From NCBI RefSeq assembly GCF_000496075.1, contig NZ_AWXZ01000017.1, positions 248,001 to 312,000 on the forward strand: a DNA stretch of 64,000 nt. Reading direction: 5' to 3'. The DNA comes from Lutibaculum baratangense AMV1 (GTDB lineage Bacteria > Pseudomonadota > Alphaproteobacteria > Rhizobiales > Tepidamorphaceae). Shown piece by piece: positions 33,102 to 42,396 of the stretch. The position numbers were made by a program, and so were the translations under genes. Numbering within the stretch: position 1 is the first letter of the stretch; every line of letters starts with the position of its first letter. The notes under the pieces are model-generated. The model saw only the letters and a list, made by a program, of their open reading frames with translations, had not been told where the DNA came from and did no database searches.

Positions 33102-33608
33102 TCAGGGCGTCGCGCCGGATCGGGCTTCGGAAAGCGCGGCCTGAAGCGCCCGCGCGAAGCTGTCGCGCTCCTTCGGCGACAGCCACTCCGCCACCCGGAC
33201 CGAACGGCCCCGTGAGACGAACGCCACCGCCTCGACCTCGCCCTCCGCGTCCCGCCGGATGTCGAGCTTCGTCCAGTAGGGGTTGAAGGTCCATTCGGCC
33301 CGCGCGCCGCTGTGCGAGGCGCGGCGGACGATGATCTGCCTGCCCGTGAGAATGACGGTCTCGCGGGCTCGGGCGGCGCGGTAGTTCGCCCGGAACGCCC
33401 AGTAGACGAGGGCGATGTCGAGCCCCATGAAGCCCATGACCGGCCACGCGCCCATCGCGAAGAAGACGAGCCCCGTGCCGAAGCCCGCGAGGCCGATCGT
33501 GCCCATCAGGAGCAGGAAGCCTCGAGGCGACAGCGACCGGTGCGGGGTGATCACCGCGTTGAAGATCAGCTGGTCCGGCGGAGCCGGATCGTCATTGTCA
33601 GACGCCAT
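33102..33608 (-). CDS. DUF2244 membrane protein
   Basis: A 168-residue protein with two adjacent membrane helices (about residues 30-75) followed by a soluble part containing WTFNPYWTKLDI and FLSPKERDSFA-like residues, matching DUF2244, a family of unknown function. It is divergent from nth by 22 bases, a conserved Rhizobiales pairing. The ATG at 33608 is preferred over an upstream start that overlaps nth. Confidence 0.87.
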   Translation of the reverse strand: MASDNDDPAPPDQLIFNAVITPHRSLSPRGFLLLMGTIGLAGFGTGLVFFAMGAWPVMGFMGLDIALVYWAFRANYRAARARETVILTGRQIIVRRASHSGARAEWTFNPYWTKLDIRRDAEGEVEAVAFVSRGRSVRVAEWLSPKERDSFARALQAALSEARSGATP

Positions 33609-33630
33609 GAGGGGCGAATATAGAGCACGG

Positions 33631-34341
33631 ATGAAAGCTCCACACCCCTCTCCCGGCGCAGGGAAGAAGAAGCCTGCGAAGAAGGCCCGGGCCAAGCCGA
33701 AGAGCCTTCTCTCGGCCGACGAGGTCGAGCGCCTTTTCGAGGCCCTGAAGGAGCGAGACCCGGAGCCCGAGAGCGAGCTTCAGTACCGCAACCCGTTCAC
33801 GCTTCTGGTCGCCGTCGTCCTATCGGCCCAGGCGACGGATGCCGGCGTCAACAAGGCGACGGCAAGGCTCTTCGACATCGCTGACAGCCCGGAGAAGATG
33901 CTCTCGCTCGGCGAGGACGCGGTGCGCGACCACATCAAGACGATCGGCCTCTTCCGCAACAAGGCGAAGAACACGATCGCCCTCAGCCAGGCGCTGATCG
34001 AGCGCCATGGCGGCGAGGTGCCGCGCGACCGCGAGGCGCTCGAGGCGCTGCCGGGGGTCGGCCGCAAGACCGCGAACGTCGTGCTGAACGTCGCCTTCGG
34101 CGAGAAGACGATGGCTGTCGACACCCACATCTTCCGCGTGTCGAACCGCACGGGGCTGGCACCCGGCAAGGATCCGCTCGAGGTCGAGAAAGGGCTCCTG
34201 GCAGTGGTGCCGGATGCCTACATGCTCCACGCCCACCACTGGCTGATCCTGCACGGGCGCTACGTCTGCAAGGCCCGGCGTCCGGACTGCCCGGTCTGCC
34301 CGATCCGCGACATCTGCCGCTATCCCGACAAGACCGGCTGA
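33631..34341 (+). CDS. nth: Endonuclease III
   Basis: Nth is the bifunctional glycosylase/AP lyase that removes oxidised pyrimidines. The 236-residue protein has a Lys/Pro-rich N-terminus, the helix-hairpin-helix LPGVGRKTANVVLN with the catalytic lysine, the catalytic aspartate in VDTHIFRVSNR, and the C-terminal [4Fe-4S] motif Cys-x6-Cys-x2-Cys-x5-Cys in CKARRPDCPVCPIRDIC. Its 3' end overlaps the convergent EI24 gene by 22 bases. Confidence 0.96.
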   Translation: MKAPHPSPGAGKKKPAKKARAKPKSLLSADEVERLFEALKERDPEPESELQYRNPFTLLVAVVLSAQATDAGVNKATARLFDIADSPEKMLSLGEDAVRDHIKTIGLFRNKAKNTIALSQALIERHGGEVPRDREALEALPGVGRKTANVVLNVAFGEKTMAVDTHIFRVSNRTGLAPGKDPLEVEKGLLAVVPDAYMLHAHHWLILHGRYVCKARRPDCPVCPIRDICRYPDKTG

Positions 34342-35018
34342 GCGGACGGCAGCGCTTCCCTCTCGCCGGCGAGGCGCCGGTGGTAGCGGACGAGGAACGA
34401 GGTCGCGAAGAGCGGCGTCGTCAGGTTGAGGAGCGGGATCGACACGTAGCCGGCGACGAGAAGCCCCGCCGCGAAGACCCGGCCTCCGTTCACCCTCCTG
34501 ACCGATCTCGCCTCCTCGGGCGGGCGATAGCGCATCGCCGCGAGCTCGAAATACTCCCGTCCCAGGAGGTAGGCGTTGACGAGGAGGAAGATCACGAGGT
34601 TGACCCCCGGCACCAGGAGCAGGACGAGCGCCGCCAGGTTCGCCGCGAGCGTGACCGCGAAGAACCGCAGGGACAGGACGACGGAGCGCACGAAAGGCAC
34701 GCCCGTGCCTTCGCCGATCGCCGGGAAGGCCTGGCGCTCGACGCGCGCGGCGATGTCGTCGAGGAACAGGCCCGCCACCACCGTGCTCGCCGGCGCCACG
34801 AGGAACGCGAGAGCGATCAGCAGCCCCAGAGCGGCGACGATGTCGAGGCTCCATTCGGCCCAGCCCCACGGCAGGGCAACGAAATGGGCGAAGAGGAGGT
34901 AGAGCCCGACCCCCAGCCCCGCGAGGACGGCGACCGTGAGGCCGAGCGTCTTCAGGAGCGTCGCCCGGAAGGGCCGTGAGAAGACGTCCCGGAAGGCGTC
35001 GAGCGCGTCCTTGAGCAT
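34320..35018 (-). CDS. EI24 / CysZ-family membrane protein
   Basis: A 232-residue protein with at least four hydrophobic helices and the EI24 pattern (DVFSRPFRATLLKT, VPGVNLVIFLLVNAYLLGREYFE, a C-terminal ATSFLVRYH). CysZ members carry sulfate; others are uncharacterised, so the substrate is open. No cys genes are near. The ATG at 35018 has GGGAG 10 bases upstream; ATG 35063 has none. It is divergent from the adenosine-kinase-like gene. Confidence 0.82.
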   Translation of the reverse strand: MLKDALDAFRDVFSRPFRATLLKTLGLTVAVLAGLGVGLYLLFAHFVALPWGWAEWSLDIVAALGLLIALAFLVAPASTVVAGLFLDDIAARVERQAFPAIGEGTGVPFVRSVVLSLRFFAVTLAANLAALVLLLVPGVNLVIFLLVNAYLLGREYFELAAMRYRPPEEARSVRRVNGGRVFAAGLLVAGYVSIPLLNLTTPLFATSFLVRYHRRLAGEREALPSAQPVLSG

Positions 35019-35153
35019 GTCGGCTGTTCTCCCATCCGGCGAAGTCTCACCGGCCGAAGACATAGGCGCTCGGAGCGGCGCGCCCAAGGGCCGGTTGCCC
35101 CGAGAGCCTGCCTCACTATAGTGCGCCCCCGAACCAAGAAGGAAAAGGAAGCC

Positions 35154-36158
35154 ATGGCAGATCCCCGCTACGACGTCCTCGGAATCGGCAACGCGATCGT
35201 CGACGTGATCGCCCGCAGCGAAGACGACTTCCTGGTGTCGGAGAAGCTCGCCAAGGGCACGATGCACCTGATCGACCAGGCTCAGGCCGAAGCGCTCTAT
35301 GGGAAGATGGGGCCCGGTATCGAGGCCTCGGGAGGCTCGGCGGCGAACACGATCGCCGGTCTCGCCTCGTTCGGCGCGAAGACCGCGTTCATCGGCAAGG
35401 TCGCGGAGGACGAGCTCGGCAAGACCTTCACCCACGATTTGCGGGCGCTCGGCACCGCCTACGACACGAAGCCCTCGAACGATGGCACGGCCACCGCCCG
35501 CTGCCTCGTGCTCGTGACGCCCGACGGCGAGCGGACCATGTCGACCTTCCTCGGCGCGAGCCAGGGCCTGTCGCCCGACGACGTCGACCCGGCGCTCGTC
35601 GAGGCCTCGGCCATCACCTATCTCGAGGGCTATCTGTGGGATCCGCCCGGCGCCAAGGAGGCCTTCGTGAAGGCGGCCGACATCGCGCATGGCGCGGGGC
35701 GGCAGGTCGCGCTCTCGCTGTCCGACCAGTTCTGCGTCGACCGCTTCCGGGCCGAGTTCCTGCAGCTCCTGAAGGACGGCAAGGTCGACCTCGTCTTCGC
35801 CAACGAGGGCGAGCTGCACTCGCTCTACGAGACGGCCGACACGGACACCGCGCTCGACGCGCTCGAGCGGGACGCGAGGAGCGCCGTCGTCACGCGCAGC
35901 GAGAAGGGCGCGGTGGTCCTGCGCGACGGGCAGCGCATCTCGGTGCCGGCGAAGCCGATCGACCGGATCGCCGACCTGACGGGTGCGGGCGACCTCTTCG
36001 CGGCGGGCTTCCTCTACGGGCTCTCGCGCGGGATGGCCCCGGACACCTGCGCCCGCCTCGGCGCGATGGCGGCGGCCGAGGTCATCTCCCATGTCGGCGC
36101 GCGGCCGGAGGTGAGGCTGAAGGATCTCGCTGCGGCCGAAGGGCTCGTGAAGCACTGA
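35154..36158 (+). CDS. PfkB-family kinase, adenosine kinase-like
   Basis: A 334-residue PfkB/ribokinase fold enzyme. Visible marks are the opening DVLGIGNAIVDVIA, the substrate-binding GGSAANTIAGLASFG, and the catalytic anion hole DLTGAGDLFAAGFLYGL with the base aspartate. Sequence style matches the alphaproteobacterial adenosine kinase group, which salvages adenosine to AMP, but other nucleosides or sugars cannot be excluded. The ATG at 35154 follows GGAAAAGGAA. Confidence 0.87.
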   Translation: MADPRYDVLGIGNAIVDVIARSEDDFLVSEKLAKGTMHLIDQAQAEALYGKMGPGIEASGGSAANTIAGLASFGAKTAFIGKVAEDELGKTFTHDLRALGTAYDTKPSNDGTATARCLVLVTPDGERTMSTFLGASQGLSPDDVDPALVEASAITYLEGYLWDPPGAKEAFVKAADIAHGAGRQVALSLSDQFCVDRFRAEFLQLLKDGKVDLVFANEGELHSLYETADTDTALDALERDARSAVVTRSEKGAVVLRDGQRISVPAKPIDRIADLTGAGDLFAAGFLYGLSRGMAPDTCARLGAMAAAEVISHVGARPEVRLKDLAAAEGLVKH

Positions 36159-36265
36159 GGCAGAAGGCCGCTCGGGGAGCGAGCGCGGCGGGCGACACGA
36201 TCCCGCTCTCTCTGGACGAGCCGCGGCGAACCCCGCGTCTCGGCCTCGCGCTCGCCCATCTCGCC

Positions 36266-36664
36266 ATGGTGCCCTTCGTCGCCGGCGCGGCGGCCGCGTG
36301 GTGGCTCGCAGGCACCGAGGCGTGGTTCGCCGCGCGGCTGACGATCATATGGGGCGGGGCCCTCCTCATCTTCTTCTCCGGCGTGCGGCGCGGCCTGTCC
36401 TTCCGCACGCCCGGCGGGCCGCGCCCGGCCCAGATCGTCATGTTCGCCTGGCTCTTCTGTCTCGGCCTCGCCGTCCTCCTGATCCCGAGCGAGGCGACGG
36501 CGCTGTCGCTCCTTCTCGCGGGCTTCGTCTCGCTGTGGGTGCTCGACCCCCGGGCGGCGGCGCGGCGCGAGGTGCCGCCGTATTTCGCGCGGCTCCGCCG
36601 GGTTCAGATGCTGATCCCGATCGCCTGCCTCGCGATGCTTCTGCTGCGTGCAGGCAGCCTCTGA
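36266..36664 (+). CDS. DUF3429 membrane protein, start uncertain
   Basis: A predicted four-helix membrane protein matching DUF3429: the FFSGVRRGLSF segment and a C-terminal PPYFARLRRVQMLIPIACL. From ATG 36266 it has 132 residues, but the homologous region starts about eight residues earlier (RLGLALAHLA precedes the ATG in frame), so this ATG cuts the first helix. No ATG, GTG or TTG is found in frame back into the kinase gene; CTG at 36155, which overlaps the kinase stop, CTG at 36212 or ATC at 36200 are the only near-cognate options. Function unknown. Confidence 0.72.
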   Translation: MVPFVAGAAAAWWLAGTEAWFAARLTIIWGGALLIFFSGVRRGLSFRTPGGPRPAQIVMFAWLFCLGLAVLLIPSEATALSLLLAGFVSLWVLDPRAAARREVPPYFARLRRVQMLIPIACLAMLLLRAGSL

Positions 36665-36677
36665 CGGCCACGCGCCG

Positions 36678-39600
36678 TCAGTGGAAGTTGCGGCCCTTCG
36701 GCATCGCGGTCGCCACCTCGCGCAGCTCGGCGTTCGCGTTCGCCGCGGGGGGCTGCGGGGGCAGGCCCAGCATCTTCTGGCGCTTGTCGGTGCGGCTCAC
36801 CTTGTCGCGCATGTCGATGCCGGGGTTCTTCACCGCGTCGGCGCGCGACAGCGTCTCGACCTCGCCCCCCTCGTCGCACAGCGTCGTCAGCATGTGCGAG
36901 AGGTCCTCGATCTTCCGCGCCACGACGTGGATGACCTCGCCCTCCTTCTGCAATTGCCCCGTCACCGAGACGAAGCGGCCGCCCAGCACCTCCGGCCGGA
37001 AGCGCTCGAACGCCTTCGGCCAGACGATGACGTTCGCGATGCCCGTCTCGTCCTCGAGCGTCATGAAGATCACCCCCTTGGCGCTGCCCGGCCGCTGGCG
37101 CACGAGGACGAGCCCGGCGACCGTGACGGTGCGGCCGGTAGGTGTCGTGCGCAGGACCTCGTGGCGGAGCGTGCGGCGCTGGTTTAGCGCCTCGCGCAGG
37201 AAGGAGACGGGGTGGGCTTTGAGCGACAGGCGGAGGAAGCGGTAGTCGTGCACCACCTCCTCGCCGGGCGGCATGGGCGGCAGGTTCACGTCCGGCTCCT
37301 TCTGCAGCGTTCCGAGGCCCGCCATCTCGAAGAGCGGCATGCGCTCGGCCGCGCCGCCGGGATCGAGCCCGCGAGCCGCCCACATCGCGGTGCGCCGGTC
37401 GAGGCCGAGCGAGGCGAAGGCGTCGGCATCGGCGAGCCGGGCGATGGCCGAGGCGGTCAGGCCGCTCCGGAGCCAGAGGTCGCGCACGGAATCGTAGCCC
37501 CGGCCCCGCCGCTCCACGAGGAGCCGCATATCCGCCTCGGACAGGCCCTTCACCTGCCTGAGACCGAGCCGGATCGCGTGGGTCGACAGGATGTCGCCCG
37601 CCTGGTCGGCGTGCATGGGGTGGATGGGCGGTCTTTCAGGTGAGGCGTCCGTATCGTCCTGCTCGAGCGTGCAGTCCCAGTCGGAGAGATTGACGTCGAC
37701 GGGGCGGATCCCGACGCCGTGCTCTGCCGCGTCGCGGACGATCTGGGCGGGGGCGTAGAAGCCCATCGGCTGGCTGTTCAGGAGGGCTGCAGCGAAGGCG
37801 TCGGGGTAGCGGCACTTGAGCCAGGACGAGGCGTAGACGAGGAGGGCGAAGCTCGCCGCGTGGCTTTCGGGGAAGCCGTACTCGCCGAAGCCCTCGATCT
37901 GGGAGAAGCAGCGCTCGGCGAACTCGCGCCTGTAGCCGCGCTTGACCATGCCCTCGACCATCTTCTTCTCGAAGGTGCCGATCGTGCCCACCTTCCGGAA
38001 CGTCGCCATGGCGCGGCGCAGCTGGTCGGCCTCGCTCGGCGTGAAGCCCGCCGCGACGATGGCGATGCGCATCGCCTGCTCCTGGAAGAGCGGCACGCCG
38101 AGCGTCTTGCCGAGCACGGATTTCAGCTCGTCGCGCGGCCCGTGGGCCGGCGCGGGGGAGGGATAGGAGACGCGCTCCTTGCCCTCGCGGCGGCGGAGAT
38201 AGGGGTGGACCATGTCACCCTGGATCGGGCCCGGCCGGACGATCGCGACCTCGATGACGAGGTCGTAGAATTCCTTGGGCTTGAGGCGCGGCAGCATCGA
38301 CATCTGCGCGCGGCTCTCGACCTGGAAGACGCCGAGGGAATCGGCGCGGCTCAGCATCCGGTATACGGCGTTCTCCTCGGGGGGAATAGTCGCCAATGTC
38401 AGTTCGCGCCCGTAACGGTCGCGCACGAAGTCGAAGGCCTTGCGGATGCAGGTCAGCATGCCGAGGGCGAGGACGTCGATCTTCAGGATGCCGAGCTCGT
38501 CGAGGTCGTCCTTGTCCCATTCGACGAAGGTGCGGTCCGCCATCGCCGCGTTGCCGACAGGGATCGTCTCGTCGAGCCGGTCGCGCGTGATGACGAAGCC
38601 GCCGACATGCTGCGAGAGGTGGCGGGGAAAGCCGATGATCTCGCGGGCGAGGCGGATCATGCGCTTCAGGCCGGGGTCGTGCGGATCGAGGCCGCGGCGC
38701 TTCAGGTCGGTCTGCCCGATATCCTCGCGCGAGATGCCCCAGACCTGGCCGGCAAGCCCGCCGGCCACGTCCTCCGACAGGCCGAAGACCTTGCCGACCT
38801 CGCGCAGGGCCGAGCGGGCGCGGTAGGTGATGACGGTCGCGGCGATGCCGGCGCGCTCGCGGCCGTAGCGCTGATAGATGTACTGGATCACCTCCTCGCG
38901 CCGCTCGTGCTCGAAATCGACGTCGATGTCCGGCGGCTCGCGGCGCTCCGCCGAGACGAAGCGCTCGAAGAGCACGTCCATGCGCTCGGGGTCGACCTCG
39001 GTGACGCCGAGGCAGAAGCAGACGGCGGAGTTCGCCGCCGAGCCGCGCCCCTGGCAGAGGATGCCGCGCGAGCGGGCGAAGCGCACGATGTCGTGCACGG
39101 TGAGGAAGTAGGGCTCGTATTGAAGCTCTCCGATCAGCTTCAGCTCGTGGGCGACGAGGCCCTTCACCTTCTCCGGCACACCGTGCGGATAGCGCTTTGC
39201 AGCGCCCTCCCAGGCGAGGCGGGCGAGCTCCTCGGCCGGGGTCGCGCTCTCGCCCGTCGGCTCGTCCGGGTACTGGTACTTGAGCTCGTCGAGCGAGAAG
39301 ACGAGCCGCTGCATCAGCGCGACCGTCTCGGCGACGGCCTCCGGCAGGTCGCGGAAGAGACGCGCCATCTCCCGGGGGCTCTTCAGGTGGCGCTCGGCAT
39401 TGACCTCGAGCCGGCGGCCGGCCGCGGCGAGCGTCGTGCCCTCGCGGATGCAGGTGACGACGTCCTGCAACTCGCGCCGGGCGGCGACGTGATAGATCGG
39501 GTCGTTCGTCGCGAGGAGCTTCACCCCCGCTTCCTGGCCGAGCGCGACGAGGCCGCCGAGATGGCGCCGGTCGGCGCCGCCATAGCCCATGCTGGCGGCG

Positions 39601-40055
39601 AGGCGCACATGGTCGGGGAAGGCTTCCGCGAGGATCTTCAGCGGCTCGACGAGCGGCGAGACGCGGCCCGAGCGCAGCGGCGCGAAGGCGAGCTCCACCC
39701 CCTCGCCGTGGGCGAGAAGGTCCTGAAGGGTCAGCTCGCAGTCTCCCTTCTTCGCGCGGCGGTTGCCGAGCGTGAGGAGGCGGCAGAGCCGTCCGTAGGC
39801 CGCCCGGTCGCGCGGCCAGGCGAAGATGTTGGGGGTGCCGTCGGCGAAGACGAGCCGCGTGCCGACCCGGAAGGGCAGGCCGATCTCCTTCGCCGCCGAA
39901 TGAGCCCGGACGATGCCCGACAGCGTGTTGCGGTCGACGACACCGAGGCCCCGGAGCTTCAGGAGCGCGGCCTGCCGCACCAGCTCCTCGGCATGCGAGG
40001 CGCCGCGCAGGAAGGAGAAGTTCGTCGTCGTGCATAGCTCGGCGAAGGGCAGCAT
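36678..40055 (-). CDS. dnaE2: Error-prone DNA polymerase DnaE2 (ImuC)
   Basis: DnaE2 is the C-family translesion polymerase used with ImuA and ImuB in SOS mutagenesis. The 1125-residue protein starts with a PHP domain ([22 protein letters not shown]), has the palm aspartates in [16 protein letters not shown], the finger segment [13 protein letters not shown], and an OB-fold near the C-terminus. It lacks the beta-binding extension of replicative DnaE, as expected. It is the last gene of imuA-imuB-dnaE2, 27 bases after imuB. Confidence 0.96.
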   Translation of the reverse strand: MLPFAELCTTTNFSFLRGASHAEELVRQAALLKLRGLGVVDRNTLSGIVRAHSAAKEIGLPFRVGTRLVFADGTPNIFAWPRDRAAYGRLCRLLTLGNRRAKKGDCELTLQDLLAHGEGVELAFAPLRSGRVSPLVEPLKILAEAFPDHVRLAASMGYGGADRRHLGGLVALGQEAGVKLLATNDPIYHVAARRELQDVVTCIREGTTLAAAGRRLEVNAERHLKSPREMARLFRDLPEAVAETVALMQRLVFSLDELKYQYPDEPTGESATPAEELARLAWEGAAKRYPHGVPEKVKGLVAHELKLIGELQYEPYFLTVHDIVRFARSRGILCQGRGSAANSAVCFCLGVTEVDPERMDVLFERFVSAERREPPDIDVDFEHERREEVIQYIYQRYGRERAGIAATVITYRARSALREVGKVFGLSEDVAGGLAGQVWGISREDIGQTDLKRRGLDPHDPGLKRMIRLAREIIGFPRHLSQHVGGFVITRDRLDETIPVGNAAMADRTFVEWDKDDLDELGILKIDVLALGMLTCIRKAFDFVRDRYGRELTLATIPPEENAVYRMLSRADSLGVFQVESRAQMSMLPRLKPKEFYDLVIEVAIVRPGPIQGDMVHPYLRRREGKERVSYPSPAPAHGPRDELKSVLGKTLGVPLFQEQAMRIAIVAAGFTPSEADQLRRAMATFRKVGTIGTFEKKMVEGMVKRGYRREFAERCFSQIEGFGEYGFPESHAASFALLVYASSWLKCRYPDAFAAALLNSQPMGFYAPAQIVRDAAEHGVGIRPVDVNLSDWDCTLEQDDTDASPERPPIHPMHADQAGDILSTHAIRLGLRQVKGLSEADMRLLVERRGRGYDSVRDLWLRSGLTASAIARLADADAFASLGLDRRTAMWAARGLDPGGAAERMPLFEMAGLGTLQKEPDVNLPPMPPGEEVVHDYRFLRLSLKAHPVSFLREALNQRRTLRHEVLRTTPTGRTVTVAGLVLVRQRPGSAKGVIFMTLEDETGIANVIVWPKAFERFRPEVLGGRFVSVTGQLQKEGEVIHVVARKIEDLSHMLTTLCDEGGEVETLSRADAVKNPGIDMRDKVSRTDKRQKMLGLPPQPPAANANAELREVATAMPKGRNFH

Positions 40056-40082
40056 GATCGTTACGGATACGGTCCTATAAAT

Positions 40083-41627
40083 TCATCCGAACAGGCCGTG
40101 CACGTACCAGCGCGGCCGGTCCGTCTCGCTGCCGTAGAGGCCGGCGCGATAGAGCCAGTAGCGCCGACCCGCGCGGTCCTCGACGCGGAAATAGTCGCGC
40201 GTCAGCGCCTCCTCGTGGCCGCGCCACCACTCCGGCGCGATGCGCTCCGGCCCCTCGCAGCGCACGACCTCGCGGAAGGCCCGCCGCCAGCGGAAGCGCA
40301 TGGGCGGCCCGTCCGGCACCTCGGCCACGGCCTCGACCGGCTCGGGCCGGTCGAAGAGGCGCAGCGGCCTTTCCGGTGCGGCCTCCCCTGCCCGGACCGG
40401 TTCCGGCCAGGCGACGGCGCGGGACGGCGCGCCGCGGGCGGCGGCATGTTCGGGGAGATGACTGTCGCCCGGCACGAGACGATGCAGCGTCTCGGCGCCG
40501 AGCCGCGCGCCGAGCCGGTCGGCCAGCCGGTCGACTTCGCCCTTCAGCGCGAGGCGGCCGTCGAGGTCGACCTGCTCGTGCTCGAGCCCGTCCGTCTCCT
40601 CGACGGAGAGCCGCACGAGGTCGAGCCCCTCCCCGGTGTCGAGGCCCTGATGGAAGGCTTCGATGCGGCTCGAGAAGAGCCGTCCGATCGCTTCCGCGTC
40701 GCGGCTCGGACGGGCGAGGCCGAGATCGACGGCGAAGAAGGCGCCGTCGCTGCGGTAGAGCGAGAGCCGGAGGCGTCGCGCGCCCTGCCCGTGGCGGGCC
40801 AGCGGCTCGGCGAGACGGAAGGCGAGGCCGGTGACGACCTGGTCGAGCGCGTCGAGGTCGCGCAAAGGCTCGGCGAAGAGGCGCTCGGCCGAGAAGACCG
40901 GGGCGGGCCGCAAGGGCCTGATCGATTCCTCCCGCCGGCCGAGCGCCATGTCGAGAAGACCGAGGAGCTCGCGGCCGAAGCGGGCGGCGAGCGGCGCGCG
41001 CGCCATCTCCGCGAGCTGCCCGATGCGCTTGAGGCCGAGACGCTTCAGCGCGGCCGCCGTCTCCTCGTCGAGGCCGAGCGCGGCGACGGGCAGGGGCGCC
41101 AGCGTCTCCTCCGTCGCCCCGGCGGGCACGATCCGGCGCAGGCCGCAGCGGGCGAGCGCCCGCGCCGCGCCCGGCGTCGCCGCGACGGCGATGTCGGCGG
41201 TGAGGCCGCGCCGGGCGAGGCGCGCCTCGAGGTCGCCGAGGAGCGCTTCCTCGCCGCCGAAGAGATGGGCGCAGCCGGTGATGTCGAGCATCAGCCCCGG
41301 CCCGTCGCGGCCGACGAGGGGCGTGTAGCGCGTCGCCCAGCCGGCGAGCCTCGTCCACGCCTCCTCGTCCCGCTCGGGCTCCGGGTCGAGCATTTCGAGC
41401 TCCGGCCGCCTCGCGCGCGCATCGGCGAGGGTGAGGCCGGGATGAAGGCCCAGCGAGGCGGCCACGCGGTCGACGACCGTCAGCCGCATGGCGTTCCTCA
41501 CCATGTCGGCGACGACGACGGGCCGCTCAGACGGCGCGCCGGCGCGGGCCGGCCGCCGCCGCTCGATCGGCAGACGTGGCAGACGAAGCGACAGATAGCG
41601 TCGCGTGAGGTGCGAAGGAGAGGACAT
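40083..41627 (-). CDS. imuB: Inactive Y-family polymerase homologue ImuB
   Basis: ImuB is the Y-family-like hub that binds ImuA, DnaE2 and the beta clamp but has lost polymerase activity. The 514-residue sequence starts RRYLSLRLPRLPIERRR and contains GLMLDITGCAHLFGGEEALL, a Y-family palm segment without the full carboxylate set. A GGAGG stands directly before the ATG. The gene overlaps the 3' end of imuA by 101 bases, which is unusually long and suggests coupled translation. Confidence 0.93.
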   Translation of the reverse strand: MSSPSHLTRRYLSLRLPRLPIERRRPARAGAPSERPVVVADMVRNAMRLTVVDRVAASLGLHPGLTLADARARRPELEMLDPEPERDEEAWTRLAGWATRYTPLVGRDGPGLMLDITGCAHLFGGEEALLGDLEARLARRGLTADIAVAATPGAARALARCGLRRIVPAGATEETLAPLPVAALGLDEETAAALKRLGLKRIGQLAEMARAPLAARFGRELLGLLDMALGRREESIRPLRPAPVFSAERLFAEPLRDLDALDQVVTGLAFRLAEPLARHGQGARRLRLSLYRSDGAFFAVDLGLARPSRDAEAIGRLFSSRIEAFHQGLDTGEGLDLVRLSVEETDGLEHEQVDLDGRLALKGEVDRLADRLGARLGAETLHRLVPGDSHLPEHAAARGAPSRAVAWPEPVRAGEAAPERPLRLFDRPEPVEAVAEVPDGPPMRFRWRRAFREVVRCEGPERIAPEWWRGHEEALTRDYFRVEDRAGRRYWLYRAGLYGSETDRPRWYVHGLFG

Positions 41628-42303
41628 CGGGCCTCCAGCTCAGGGACCAGGAGCCGCCCCGGCCGCCGCGGTTGCGCTCGAGGCGCGCGCGCCAGGCGGG
41701 GGGCGGCAGGACGAAGGAGGGATCGGCGGGGCCGGCCAGCGGCGCGACCTGCCAGCGCGTGGTGGCGGCGGTCGCCTCGCCGCCACCGCCCGGCCGCACG
41801 AGGAGCGCCGAGACGCCGTGACGGGCGGCGCGCAGGGAGAGCCGCCTGGTGGCCGTCAGGTCGACCGCGGCGGGCTCGCCCGGGATCTCGAGCACGACGG
41901 CGCCGAGGGCCGCGCAGAAGAGCCCCTCCTCGGCGGCCCACAGCGCGTCCGACGGCCGCTTCGCCTCAACGAAGAGGATGCGGCCGGGATCGAGCCCGAA
42001 GGCCGAAAGACCGGGACCGTAGGGCCTGCCCCACTCGCCCCCGACATGGGGCAGCGTGACGTGGAGGAGGGGAAGCGGCGGCGGGCAGAGCCTGATGGCG
42101 AGCGCCAGCGCGAAGCCGAAGGAGGAAGGCGCGTCGGCGCCCTCAGCCCGCACCTCGTGCAGCGCCCCCGCCTGCAGGCCGCCGCCGAGCACGCGGTCGA
42201 GCGGCTCCACCCCGAGCGGCCGCGGCGGCCGCGCCTCGGCCGCCGCCGGGGCCTCGAGATGGGCTATCGTCTCGCGAAGATTCTCGATTCGCACGGCAGG
42301 CAC
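41527..42303 (-). CDS. imuA: SOS mutagenesis protein ImuA
   Basis: ImuA is a RecA-like accessory protein of the mutasome. The GTG at 42303 gives 258 residues and has GAGGAG 6 bases upstream, and the following VRIENLRETIAHLE resembles the family's N-terminus; a longer ATG start at 42351 would abut the LexA box and is less likely. RecA-like features include VEPLDRVLGGGLQAGALHEV (a P-loop position without a full Walker A) and GRILFVEAKRPSDALWAAEE. The C-terminus is Ala/Arg-rich. Confidence 0.9.
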   Translation of the reverse strand: MPAVRIENLRETIAHLEAPAAAEARPPRPLGVEPLDRVLGGGLQAGALHEVRAEGADAPSSFGFALALAIRLCPPPLPLLHVTLPHVGGEWGRPYGPGLSAFGLDPGRILFVEAKRPSDALWAAEEGLFCAALGAVVLEIPGEPAAVDLTATRRLSLRAARHGVSALLVRPGGGGEATAATTRWQVAPLAGPADPSFVLPPPAWRARLERNRGGRGGSWSLSWRPDVLSFAPHATLSVASSATSADRAAAAGPRRRAV

Positions 42304-42351
42304 GAAAAACTCCTCGGAGCCGCCCGGAGAAACCTTCGGGAGTGCTCTCAT

Positions 42352-42366
42352 GTTCCTGTTTTGTTC
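42352..42366 (-). promoter_or_regulatory. LexA (SOS) box of imuA-imuB-dnaE2
   Basis: GTTC, seven bases (CTGTTTT), GTTC is an exact match to the alphaproteobacterial LexA box GTTC-N7-GTTC. It lies 49 bases before the preferred imuA GTG start and in the short gap before the EamA gene. SOS control of imuA-imuB-dnaE2 is established in Caulobacter, Sinorhizobium and others. Confidence 0.85.
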
Positions 42367-42396
42367 TTATAGGGATTCCACTGCCCGCGAAGGGAG

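Noticed and set aside
37719-40037. Plus-strand frame of 772 codons
   Set aside because: Antisense of dnaE2 with shadow-type composition and no recognisable domain.
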